Positions 1 to 6,800 of a DNA stretch of 64,000 nucleotides are shown one piece after another. The notes under the pieces were generated by a model. That model was not told where the DNA came from and did not search any database. It worked only from the letters and a program-made list of their open reading frames with translations. The translations under genes were made by a program, and so were the position numbers. The stretch covers positions 767,693 through 831,692 of the forward strand of contig NZ_LMUV01000002.1 of assembly GCF_009765755.1 (NCBI RefSeq). The letters are read 5' to 3'. The stretch comes from Rhodanobacter sp. L36. Its GTDB lineage: Bacteria > Pseudomonadota > Gammaproteobacteria > Xanthomonadales > Rhodanobacteraceae. The first letter of the stretch is position 1, and each line of letters opens with the position of its first letter.

Positions 1-439
1 CACTCGTCTGGCCTTCGCCCGAATCGATCGGACGACCGCGCCACACCATGCACAGCAGTGCGAGTAAACCGAGTGCAATGCCAATGCCGTTCAAAAGCGT
101 GAGTTTTTCGCCGAACAACACGAAGGCTGCCAGCAGGGAAATCATTAGCGACAATCGTTGCGCCGCGTCGCTGCGCACGATGCCCGCATGCCGTACCGAT
201 GCACCCAGCGCAAGAAAGATCGTCGGCAACAGAATCCCCAGTCCCACCAGTGAAAGCCACGGCGCACCCGGCACGCGCAACGTCGCCAGCGATGGTTGCA
301 GAATCGACGCGGTGAGCACGCCTGCCACCACGTAATTCCACGCCACCGCCTGGCCTACATCGATGTCGCTGCGACGTGCCACTTTCAGCAGCACCGACAC
401 CAGCACGCTGCATACCACGCTGAGAAAAACGTAGATCAT
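1..439 (-). CDS. DMT/EamA-family permease, N-terminal part (runs off left edge)
   Basis: The first 146 codons of a gene that continues past the left edge of the window. The translation begins MIYVFLSVVCSVLVSVLLK and shows alternating hydrophobic helices separated by short loops, ending in a helix-rich stretch followed by RGRPIDSGEG. This is the pattern of half of a drug/metabolite (DMT) superfamily transporter of the inner membrane. The ATG overlaps the stop of the upstream TauE-like gene as ATGA (436-439), so the two are probably translationally coupled and this is the last visible gene of the sulfur-related operon. Substrate unknown. Family placement is moderately sure from the helix pattern only. 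Confidence 0.7.
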   Translation of the reverse strand, partial: MIYVFLSVVCSVLVSVLLKVARRSDIDVGQAVAWNYVVAGVLTASILQPSLATLRVPGAPWLSLVGLGILLPTIFLALGASVRHAGIVRSDAAQRLSLMISLLAAFVLFGEKLTLLNGIGIALGLLALLCMVWRGRPIDSGEGQTS

Positions 440-1215
440 CGGCGCAGATTCTCGAACAGCATGAACACGGCGACTGCGATGATCGCCAGCGCAAACAGCA
501 CGTGCAACGTGCCACGTGTTTTTGCCAATCGATGCGCGCCCATCGCGCCCAGCCAGCCACCGAGAATGCCGCCGCCGATGAACTCCGCCGCGACCGGCCA
601 GTCGATCAATCCCGATGCCGCGTAATTGACTGCCGTGGTGGTGGCGAACGCGCCGACCGAAAACAGCGACGTGCCGATCGCCGCGATGATTTCCATGCCG
701 CTGGCGAACATCAGGCCCGGCACGATCAGAAAACCGCCACCGATGCCGAAGAAACCGGATAACCCGCCCGCAGCGAAACCGACGGCGCCCAGGCGCGGAA
801 ACATGTGCGCGTGCGGGTAAGCGTTCACGCCACCGCCGCGCCGTCCACGCAACATCAACGCAGCGACCACCAGCATCAGCACGGCGAACAACACCAGCAG
901 CCGATGACCATCGACCAGCTTGCCGACAGTCGACCCACAGAACGCACCGACGACGCCGGCGGCTGCGAACGTGAAAGCCGCTTTCCAGCGCACGTGGCCC
1001 GCACGCGCGTGTGGGATCAGGTTGGCGAATGCATTCACCGCGACCGCGACCGCGCTGGTGCCAATCGCCAGGTGCGGGTCACGCACGCCGACCACGTACA
1101 GCAGCAACGGCACGGCGAGTATCGAGCCGCCGCCACCGATCAGCGCGAGCGAAAACCCGACCAGCGAACCGCACGCGATGGCGAGCAGCGCGGACAAGGT
1201 GTGCGGAGACAGCAT
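436..1215 (-). CDS. TauE/SafE-family sulfite/sulfur-compound exporter
   Basis: Inner-membrane protein of 259 residues with about eight hydrophobic segments and the two glycine-rich repeats typical of the TauE/SafE family: SLALIGGGGSILAVPLL near the N-terminus and SGFFGIGGGFLIVPGLM in the second half. The family exports sulfite, sulfoacetate or related organosulfur anions, or takes up sulfur compounds. I chose the ATG at 1215 because the longer reading frame upstream runs into the neighbouring gene and is not membrane-like. It lies 43 bases after the C-x5-R protein gene, a pairing common in sulfur-metabolism loci. The position after a TsdA-like thiosulfate dehydrogenase supports a role in moving sulfur anions. 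The exact substrate is inference. Confidence 0.87.
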   Translation of the reverse strand: MLSPHTLSALLAIACGSLVGFSLALIGGGGSILAVPLLLYVVGVRDPHLAIGTSAVAVAVNAFANLIPHARAGHVRWKAAFTFAAAGVVGAFCGSTVGKLVDGHRLLVLFAVLMLVVAALMLRGRRGGGVNAYPHAHMFPRLGAVGFAAGGLSGFFGIGGGFLIVPGLMFASGMEIIAAIGTSLFSVGAFATTTAVNYAASGLIDWPVAAEFIGGGILGGWLGAMGAHRLAKTRGTLHVLFALAIIAVAVFMLFENLRR

Positions 1216-1258
1216 CAATGCGCGATGCCGTTGTCGCGGCGCGATGTGAATCGATCGA

Positions 1259-1684
1259 TCAAGGCGTCGCTGCCTGTTGCAGTCGTGTGCGCATTGGTTC
1301 GAGGTCGTAGCCTGCATCGGCCGCCATGCGCACCACGTCGTCCACCGGCCGGGTTCGTGCGGCAACCAAGGCCCACAACATCGTGGAGCGCGTACCGGTG
1401 CGACAGAACGCGAGCATCGGCGTTGGCATGTCATCGAGCGCCGCCGCGAACGATGTCACGTCGGCATCCTGCAGTAGCCCCGGAATCACCGGCACGTGAC
1501 GGCATGCAAGGCCGAGACGCGTTGCCTCTTCGGCGATCAAAGCGTGCGCCGGTTGGTCAGCCGCTTCGCCATCGGGACGATTGTTGACGATGCTGCGAAA
1601 ACCGAGAGCAGCCAGTGCGGCGAGATCGTCCGCGGCGATCTGCGGCGCGACGCTGAGCGTGCCGGTGAGCGGCTTCAACTGCAT
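1259..1684 (-). CDS. TIGR01244/DUF442-type beta-lactamase-hydrolase-like phosphatase/sulfurtransferase
   Basis: Small 141-residue cytosolic protein. It carries a tyrosine-phosphatase-like P-loop, CRTGTRS, which is the C-x5-R active site of the DUF442 (BLH N-terminal domain) family, and the upstream GFRSIVNNRPDGE stretch that precedes it in this family. Members are often found fused or adjacent to persulfide dioxygenases and TauE exporters and are linked to sulfide handling, although their reaction is poorly defined. The ATG at 1684 gives the usual length; the upstream extension is arginine-rich and unlike the family. It sits 16 bases after the tsdA-like gene and 43 bases before the TauE gene, so it belongs to the same transcription unit. 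Confidence 0.85.
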   Translation of the reverse strand: MQLKPLTGTLSVAPQIAADDLAALAALGFRSIVNNRPDGEAADQPAHALIAEEATRLGLACRHVPVIPGLLQDADVTSFAAALDDMPTPMLAFCRTGTRSTMLWALVAARTRPVDDVVRMAADAGYDLEPMRTRLQQAATP

Positions 1685-1700
1685 GCGGCATTCCTCGCGA

Positions 1701-2645
1701 TCATCGATACGCCGACTTTTGCGCCGTCGGCTCACCGAGCAGATGGCCGTTGATCGACACGCCGTAAAGCGAATCGGGCGTGTCGTGAAATTTATGCCGC
1801 GTGTCCGCCACGTTGCCTGTGAAACGCGGATCCTGCGGGCGTTCGTGCGCGTCCATGAACATCGCCACGTCCCACGCGTCCCGATCGTTGAGCGTGCCGC
1901 CGCGACTCAGCGGCATGTTCGCCTTGATGAATCCAGCCGCATTGCCCACCTGATGCATGCCGGCGCCCCAGTTGAAAGATTGCGGCCCCCACAGCGGCGG
2001 AAACACGTTGCGACCGGCAACCTGCTGGCCCTGCCCGTCGCTGCCGTGGCATAGCGCGCAGTTTTTTTCGTAGACCGTTTGACCGCGCGAGTAATCGATC
2101 TTGAGCGCCGGATCGGCGAGCTTCGGATAGCCCGCTCCTGCGAGCTTCACGCCCACCGGCGCGCCCTGGCTCATCCACCACGCATACGTTTCCAGCGCGA
2201 CCAGTTCGGCGCTGTCCAGCGCGGGCGCCTTGCCATTCATGCTGTAGAGAAAGCAGCCCTGCAGGCGTTCGCCGAATGTGTTCACTTCGCCGGTTTTTTT
2301 GCGGTACTGCGGATACATGCCGTACGCGCCCCACAGTGGCGCCGACTTCGCCAGACGCCCGGCGTCGAGGTGACAATTGCTGCAGCTCAATCCGTTGCCG
2401 ACGTAGGCTTTAGCGCGTGCGGGCGTATCGATGAAAATGTCGCGGCCGCGACGAATCACGTCGCCGAGCGGACCATCGGGGATTTTCTTTTCGGAAGGCG
2501 GAGCGAAGGCGGGCGCGGCATCGGTTTTCGCTATCGATGCGGCCGGCACCACTGACGCCATTGGCGCTGCGGGCGATTTATTCGCGCAGCCATTCAATCC
2601 GCAGATCGCGATGATCAATGCAGCCACAGCGATACGACGGTTCAT
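1701..2645 (-). CDS. tsdA: TsdA-type diheme thiosulfate dehydrogenase
   Basis: Periplasmic diheme cytochrome c of 314 residues that probably couples two thiosulfate to tetrathionate (or the reverse). An N-terminal signal ends in LNGC (Cys20), so it could be a lipoprotein. Heme sites are CSNCH (88-92) and CALCH (196-200). Between them ERLQGCFLYSMNGKAP places Cys131 where TsdA enzymes have their unusual axial cysteine heme ligand, and FPPLWGPQSFNWGAGMH is the second TsdA signature. The start at 2645 overlaps the stop of the upstream cytochrome gene as ATGA, the arrangement expected for a tsdB-tsdA pair. Reaction direction cannot be read from sequence. Confidence 0.87.
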   Translation of the reverse strand: MNRRIAVAALIIAICGLNGCANKSPAAPMASVVPAASIAKTDAAPAFAPPSEKKIPDGPLGDVIRRGRDIFIDTPARAKAYVGNGLSCSNCHLDAGRLAKSAPLWGAYGMYPQYRKKTGEVNTFGERLQGCFLYSMNGKAPALDSAELVALETYAWWMSQGAPVGVKLAGAGYPKLADPALKIDYSRGQTVYEKNCALCHGSDGQGQQVAGRNVFPPLWGPQSFNWGAGMHQVGNAAGFIKANMPLSRGGTLNDRDAWDVAMFMDAHERPQDPRFTGNVADTRHKFHDTPDSLYGVSINGHLLGEPTAQKSAYR

Positions 2646-3301
2646 GGCGTGGCACCTTTGGCAACGGCCGATTGCGCGGCAAACCACGACGCGACGTCGT
2701 GGATATCTTGCTCGCTCAGTGATGCGGACAAATGCTGCATGAGTTGCAGCGGATCGTTGTGCCGCGTTCCGTGCTGCCACGCCTTCAGTTGCGCTTCAAT
2801 GTAGATCGCTGGTTGTCCGGCCAGCGGCGGAAAATTCGCGCCGACGCCAGTGCCCGCGGGACCATGACACTGCACACAGCCGGGAATTTGCTGACTCCAA
2901 TGTCCGCGTGTGGCGAGTTCACCGCCGGCATCTTGGTCCGTTGGCGGCACCGTCGACGACGAAGGAATCGGCAGCTTGCTGTAATAGACGGCCAAGGCAT
3001 TGCGCTCGTCGGCGGTCAAAGCGCTGGCAGTCGACTGCATGACCGGACTCGTTCGGCTGCTGTTGGTGAAATCTTCCAGCTGCTTGCGAAGATACGCGGC
3101 GTCCAGCCCCGCTAGTCGCGGATTGCCCGATGCGGCCTGACCTTCGCCATTGGCACCATGACAGGCAAGGCACGGCGGCGCGCCCTTGCCATTGCCTTGA
3201 TGGACGATGCTGTCCGCGTCGCTTGCTCGTGCTTGCACCATGACCAGCAACGCAACGATGGCGACCATGCCCATGCCAATTACGCGTGCGGTGCTGATCA
3301 T
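2642..3301 (-). CDS. tsdB: Diheme cytochrome c4-like protein, probable TsdB electron acceptor
   Basis: Secreted cytochrome of 219 residues with a signal peptide (about 1-27, ending ARA) and two c-type domains in tandem. Heme-binding motifs are CLACH (44-48) and CVQCH (142-146), each followed by a GEGQ/GTGV turn and a later methionine as candidate distal ligand. The layout is that of cytochrome c4 and of TsdB, the diheme partner that takes electrons from TsdA. Its stop overlaps the tsdA start by four bases, which favours equimolar production. The ATG at 3301 was chosen because it starts directly in the signal peptide. TsdB rather than a generic c4 is inferred from the neighbour. Confidence 0.8.
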   Translation of the reverse strand: MISTARVIGMGMVAIVALLVMVQARASDADSIVHQGNGKGAPPCLACHGANGEGQAASGNPRLAGLDAAYLRKQLEDFTNSSRTSPVMQSTASALTADERNALAVYYSKLPIPSSSTVPPTDQDAGGELATRGHWSQQIPGCVQCHGPAGTGVGANFPPLAGQPAIYIEAQLKAWQHGTRHNDPLQLMQHLSASLSEQDIHDVASWFAAQSAVAKGATP

Positions 3302-3311
3302 CGCGGCGTCC

Positions 3312-4253
3312 TCAATGCGGCGGCATGAAGCCGTATTTGCGATAGATGGCCTGCGCCGCAGGGCTTTGCATGAAGGCCAGGAAGTCCTTCGCGGCCTGCT
3401 CGTGCGGTGCATTCTTCATGCGTGCAGCCGTATAGGTGCCAACGGCGTTCTGCGCCGCAGGAATATCAATCGTCTCGATCGGACGATGAAGAACCTGCTG
3501 CTGGAAATAAGCCTCGGTCGACCACAGCGGCGCCGCATCGGACTCGCCCTGCAGCACGCGCAACGGCGACTGGCGATGATGAATCTGGGTGAGGAACGTG
3601 CTGCCGTCCTTGACCTTGGTGTCCATGATCATGCGATCGAGCGCTTCGCCACCGGCCTTGCGATAGCTTGCCTCGATCTGTTTGGACACGCCTTCCCACT
3701 GCGGATTGGGCATGCTCACGCGGACGTCTGGACGTCCAAGATCCTGCAGGCCGCGGATGTGTTTCGGATTACCTTTCGCCACCATGATGGCAAGCGGATT
3801 GCGTGCGTAGTCGTACGTATCGGCGAACCATCCATGCTTCTGCTGGTTCTGTGCGATCGCGTCCTTTCCGGCCGTATAGACGTCCGGTTTCAGCGTGATG
3901 CGCAGGTTGCCCATCACCAGCACGCCGCCTTCGATCTGGCTGGCGAGGATGCCAGGCGGCAGTGTTTCAGCATAGATGCGCTGGTATTGCGGATGCGCCC
4001 GGGTGAATGCCGCAAGCAGGTCGTGCACCACCATGAACTGATTGCCGGCGAAAAACACGACAAGTTGCGGATCGACGATGTCGCCGTGCAAGTCGGCAAT
4101 AGCATCCACCGGCGGTACATTGAATTGCATCCCTGCCGGAGGCGGGTTCCACGGCGGGAGATAATTTTCCTGTTTTGCCGCGGCGGCGTTGACAGTAAAA
4201 ACGGCGAATAGCAACGCGCCGGAAACAATCCCTCGTTTCATGCGAAAACCCAT
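3312..4253 (-). CDS. Periplasmic ModA-like extracellular solute-binding protein without a transporter
   Basis: A 313-residue exported protein with a signal peptide ending NAAAA and the two-lobed extracellular binding-protein pattern: QLVVFFAGNQFMVVHDLLAAF for lobe one, and VYTAGKDAIAQNQQ, NPLAIMVAKGNPKHI and MQSPAAQAIYRKYGF further on, as in molybdate/sulfate-type binding proteins. No ABC permease or ATPase gene lies nearby. Instead it sits between a DsrE-like gene and the cytochrome pair. The start at 4253 shares one base with the upstream stop (TGATG); an alternative ATG lies four codons further in. Ligand unknown; sulfur oxyanion or metal oxyanion binding are both possible. Confidence 0.75.
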   Translation of the reverse strand: MGFRMKRGIVSGALLFAVFTVNAAAAKQENYLPPWNPPPAGMQFNVPPVDAIADLHGDIVDPQLVVFFAGNQFMVVHDLLAAFTRAHPQYQRIYAETLPPGILASQIEGGVLVMGNLRITLKPDVYTAGKDAIAQNQQKHGWFADTYDYARNPLAIMVAKGNPKHIRGLQDLGRPDVRVSMPNPQWEGVSKQIEASYRKAGGEALDRMIMDTKVKDGSTFLTQIHHRQSPLRVLQGESDAAPLWSTEAYFQQQVLHRPIETIDIPAAQNAVGTYTAARMKNAPHEQAAKDFLAFMQSPAAQAIYRKYGFMPPH

Positions 4254-4804
4254 CAGAACGGCAGCAGGGAATAGCCCTGCTGCTGCAAGTCCGCCAAGGT
4301 CGTCAGCGCGGAAAGCGCCAGTGTGACGTGCGAATCCATCCAGCTGTATTCGTATTTGTGCTCGGCCATGGCCTGACCACACACGGCGACATCGACACCG
4401 GCCTTGCGCAGCTGCGCGATCAACGGCAGGTTCGGATTGGCGACGCTGTACAGCTTGCGATATTGCTCGTCGTTCAATGCCAGCGCCGTGGCGGGGCCGG
4501 CAGCAACGGCGACGAATTTCAGATGGCTAAGCGGCACACCGGACTGCACATAGAGGTTCACCGCTCGCGCCACGTGATCGAGCGACGGATTCACCTCGTC
4601 GGGTTTGTCGGCTGCCTTGGTCAGGCTGAAAACCAGTTTGTAGATGGCGTGGCGATCCGGCTGGTATGCAGCCTGCGGCAGCGGGTGAATCTTGCCTGCG
4701 CCGTGGATGGTGGGCGTCTGCCAGAAACCGTCGGCGGCAGCGAACGCCGCGGCGGGAAGCAGGAAAAGCGCAAGCACGACAGGCAGCAGCGGACGACGGA
4801 ACAT
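4253..4804 (-). CDS. Secreted DsrE/DsrF-like family protein
   Basis: First gene of the sulfur-related operon, 183 residues. The N-terminus MFRRPLLPVVLALFLLPAAA is a clear signal peptide, so unlike cytosolic DsrE this copy acts in the periplasm. The body has the DsrE fold pattern: a HAIYKLVFSLTKA strand, HVARAVNLYVQSGV helix, LKFVAVAAGPATALALN strand and a single conserved cysteine in VDVAVCGQAM. DsrE-family proteins carry or sense persulfide sulfur on such a cysteine. It is followed without gap (TGATG) by the binding protein. An imperfect 17-base palindrome at 4858-4874, about 55 bases upstream, could be an operator. The role in thiosulfate oxidation is inferred from context. Confidence 0.82.
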   Translation of the reverse strand: MFRRPLLPVVLALFLLPAAAFAAADGFWQTPTIHGAGKIHPLPQAAYQPDRHAIYKLVFSLTKAADKPDEVNPSLDHVARAVNLYVQSGVPLSHLKFVAVAAGPATALALNDEQYRKLYSVANPNLPLIAQLRKAGVDVAVCGQAMAEHKYEYSWMDSHVTLALSALTTLADLQQQGYSLLPF

Positions 4805-4857
4805 GGCGACCTCGCAGAATGGATGAACGCGGATTCGCGTCGACGCATGCTATGCCC

Positions 4858-4874
4858 GGCTCATCCGATAAGCC
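4858..4874. promoter_or_regulatory. Imperfect palindrome upstream of the sulfur operon
   Basis: GGCTCATCCGATAAGCC is a 17-base near-palindrome with one mismatched pair, 54 bases upstream of the DsrE-like start codon. Close by on the minus strand lie TTGGCT and TAGCAT, separated by 18 bases, a weak sigma-70-like pair. It may be the operator/promoter of the operon; no regulator can be assigned. Confidence 0.35.
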
Positions 4875-4927
4875 AATGCGTTTTTTGTGATCGTGGCGAT
4901 AACGCGGGCTTATGTAAGGGCGAGGCG

Positions 4928-5743
4928 CTATGCGAGCGACGGACGATGCGCGAAGTAACGCGCCGGCGGCTGGCCGAAGTTGCGCCGGAACATCGCCACG
5001 AAAGCGCTGACGCTCACATAGCCCAGCGCATCGGCCACTGTCGCGACCGGCACGCCTTCGGCCAGTTGCTCGAGTCCGCGACTCAGGCGCGCCTGCTGCC
5101 GCCACTGCGCAAAACTCATGGCGGTTTCCGCACGGAAAACGCGACTGACACTGCGGGCGGACAAGCCGGCCCAGGTCGCCCATTCTTCCAGGCTGCGGTT
5201 GTCGTGCGGATGCGCGAGCACCGCCTGCGCGATCCGCAGCAACCGACGATCGTTCGGCATCGGCAAGTACAACGATTCGTGCGGCGCGCGGCGCATCTCA
5301 TCAAGCAGCACGGACATCACGCGTTCCTGTTCCACATCCAGTTGCTCGTCCCAGGTCCACGAACTGGCACGGCGCACCAGCGCGCGCATCAGCTCGCTGA
5401 CGCCGATCACGCAAGGACGCTCGGGCAGGCCGTGGTCGATGTCCGGTGTGATGAACACGCCCCAGCCGCTCATCGGTCCGCTGATGCTGATTGTGTGCAG
5501 TTCGCCCGGCGGCATCCAGCCGGCGCGGTGTGGCGGCAGCATCCACGAGCCGTGTTCCGTGTGCACGTGGACGAGCCCGCTTTCGACACAGAAAAACTGC
5601 CCGCGCAGATGGCGATGCCAGTCGTAAGTGTGCGTGTCCTCGCCGTACTCGCTGGCCGCTTCCCTGTCGATGCAGTAGGCGATCAACGCGGGGCCGCCGA
5701 CCTGTTCGATCAGCTCGTGGGTTTTCTGATGGGAAGCCGTCAT
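4928..5743 (-). CDS. AraC-family transcriptional regulator with N-terminal cupin domain
   Basis: A 271-residue regulator. The N-terminal half is a cupin-type sensing domain (HRHLRGQFFCVESG ... PPHRAGWMPPGELHTI) and the C-terminal third holds the two AraC helix-turn-helix motifs: SLEEWATWAGLSARSVSRVF and VATVADALGYVSVSAFVAMF, followed by the family signature FRRNFGQPPARYF. This domain order is typical of AraC proteins that repress or activate divergent export or metabolic genes. The ATG at 5743 is preferred; upstream codons are arginine-rich and not conserved-looking. A small gene of unknown function is transcribed divergently from 5963 and may be its target. Confidence 0.88.
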   Translation of the reverse strand: MTASHQKTHELIEQVGGPALIAYCIDREAASEYGEDTHTYDWHRHLRGQFFCVESGLVHVHTEHGSWMLPPHRAGWMPPGELHTISISGPMSGWGVFITPDIDHGLPERPCVIGVSELMRALVRRASSWTWDEQLDVEQERVMSVLLDEMRRAPHESLYLPMPNDRRLLRIAQAVLAHPHDNRSLEEWATWAGLSARSVSRVFRAETAMSFAQWRQQARLSRGLEQLAEGVPVATVADALGYVSVSAFVAMFRRNFGQPPARYFAHRPSLA

Positions 5744-5962
5744 GGCCAGTTCTCGATAGAAGTTGACCAAATAACGGTAACAGATCGCCGGAAGCTTGCC
5801 TAAGCTGTGATCTATCCGGCCACGGCTGGAAATCCGTTGCCGCTGCCATCGCTCGCGGCCTTTCAAGCATCCAGGCGACAGCTCCGCCGGTCACGTTGCA
5901 TGCCGTTCGCGCGTCCGTGATGCACCCGTTTTCAAGTCGCCACATTCAGACAGGACGACCTC

Positions 5963-6250
5963 ATGTCAATCACCGAAATACTTTCCAGGAAAGCCGAAAC
6001 TGCGGCATCTCCCGTTGAAACCTTCATCGCCTGCGCTCACCAGATGCTCGATCCGAGCACGCCCGAAGCCGTGCGCCGTGCGATGGAGCCGCGCTTGCTG
6101 GCCCAGTTGCCGACACTGCGGGCGCTCGGCGCGTTCGATCTTTTCGAGCTACGCGATCCGGCTTTGCGCACCTGGCTGGCCGATGAAATGGAGAGCCTAG
6201 AACTTCGCATGCGCCAGACGCGGCCGCTGTTTTTGCTGAAACAAACATAA
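5963..6250 (+). CDS. Small protein of unknown function
   Basis: A 95-residue soluble, helix-rich protein (MSITEILSRKAETAASP start, acidic and arginine-rich helices after that, ending RPLFLLKQT). I do not recognise a family. It has a plausible ribosome site (AGGA about eight bases before ATG), the same GC-rich third-position use as its neighbours, and no overlap with another gene. It lies between a divergent AraC regulator and the marR operon, so regulation by the AraC protein is possible but only inferred. Confidence 0.55.
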   Translation: MSITEILSRKAETAASPVETFIACAHQMLDPSTPEAVRRAMEPRLLAQLPTLRALGAFDLFELRDPALRTWLADEMESLELRMRQTRPLFLLKQT

Positions 6251-6256
6251 ACGGGC

Positions 6257-6295
6257 ATATATTTGCCTTGACAAATATATTATCGGCAATAGAAT
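6257..6295 (+). promoter_or_regulatory. marR-efflux operon promoter with MarR-type operator
   Basis: A perfect inverted repeat, ATATATTTG (6257-6265) and CAAATATAT (6272-6280), with six bases between the arms. The spacer and right arm contain a consensus -35 TTGACA (6268-6273), followed 16 bases later by TAGAAT (6290-6295) as -10. MarR proteins typically bind such AT-rich palindromes and block the promoter, so autoregulation of the operon starting at 6304 is likely. The -10 is so close to the ATG that the transcript would be nearly leaderless. Confidence 0.72.
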
Positions 6296-6303
6296 GACCG
6301 GCC

Positions 6304-6780
6304 ATGAAGCCCCATCCGCCATCCCAACCTTCCGCCATTGACGATCCCCATGCCCCGAGCCTGGGCATGCTGGTGACCATGGTGCGTTCCGAAATGGTCC
6401 GCGCGATTGAAACGGAACTTGCGAGCCAGGGACTTGAGTTGAGTTTCACGCAGTACCTGATCCTCAAGAAGTCGCAGCAGCTCGGCGCGGTGTCGGCCAC
6501 GGAACTGGCGCGCGCGGTGGAACTGGACGGCGGCGCGATGACGCGGCAGCTCGACCAGCTGGAACGCAAAGGCTATCTGCGCCGCTCGCCGCACGAACAG
6601 GATCGCCGCGCGCTGCGCATCGAATTGACCAATGCGGGCAGCACGGTCTGGCAGAACACCGCGTCGGTTTGCAGCCAGCGCGTCATGGATGCCGCGCAGG
6701 CTTCGATGAGCAAGACCGAGCAGGCGCAATTGCACGATTACCTGGATCGCGTGTTGCGCGCGCTCCGTGACAAGAACTGA
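6304..6780 (+). CDS. MarR-family transcriptional regulator
   Basis: A 158-residue winged-helix repressor. The DNA-binding core reads AVSATELARAVELDGGAMTRQLDQLERKGYLRR, followed by the wing SPHEQDRRALRIELT, which are the recognition helix and D-x-R-wing of MarR proteins. It heads an operon with an outer-membrane lipoprotein, EmrA and EmrB (20-base gap to the next gene), the standard layout of a ligand-inducible efflux operon. MarR proteins release DNA on binding phenolic or other hydrophobic compounds that the linked pump exports; the ligand here is unknown. The palindrome directly upstream is its probable operator. Confidence 0.92.
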   Translation: MKPHPPSQPSAIDDPHAPSLGMLVTMVRSEMVRAIETELASQGLELSFTQYLILKKSQQLGAVSATELARAVELDGGAMTRQLDQLERKGYLRRSPHEQDRRALRIELTNAGSTVWQNTASVCSQRVMDAAQASMSKTEQAQLHDYLDRVLRALRDKN

Positions 6781-6800
6781 CTTTTTCTGGACCACGACTC

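Noticed and set aside
4328-5803. 491-codon plus-strand frame across the DsrE-like and AraC genes
   Set aside because: Spans two good minus-strand genes and their intergenic region; composition is that of a shadow frame.
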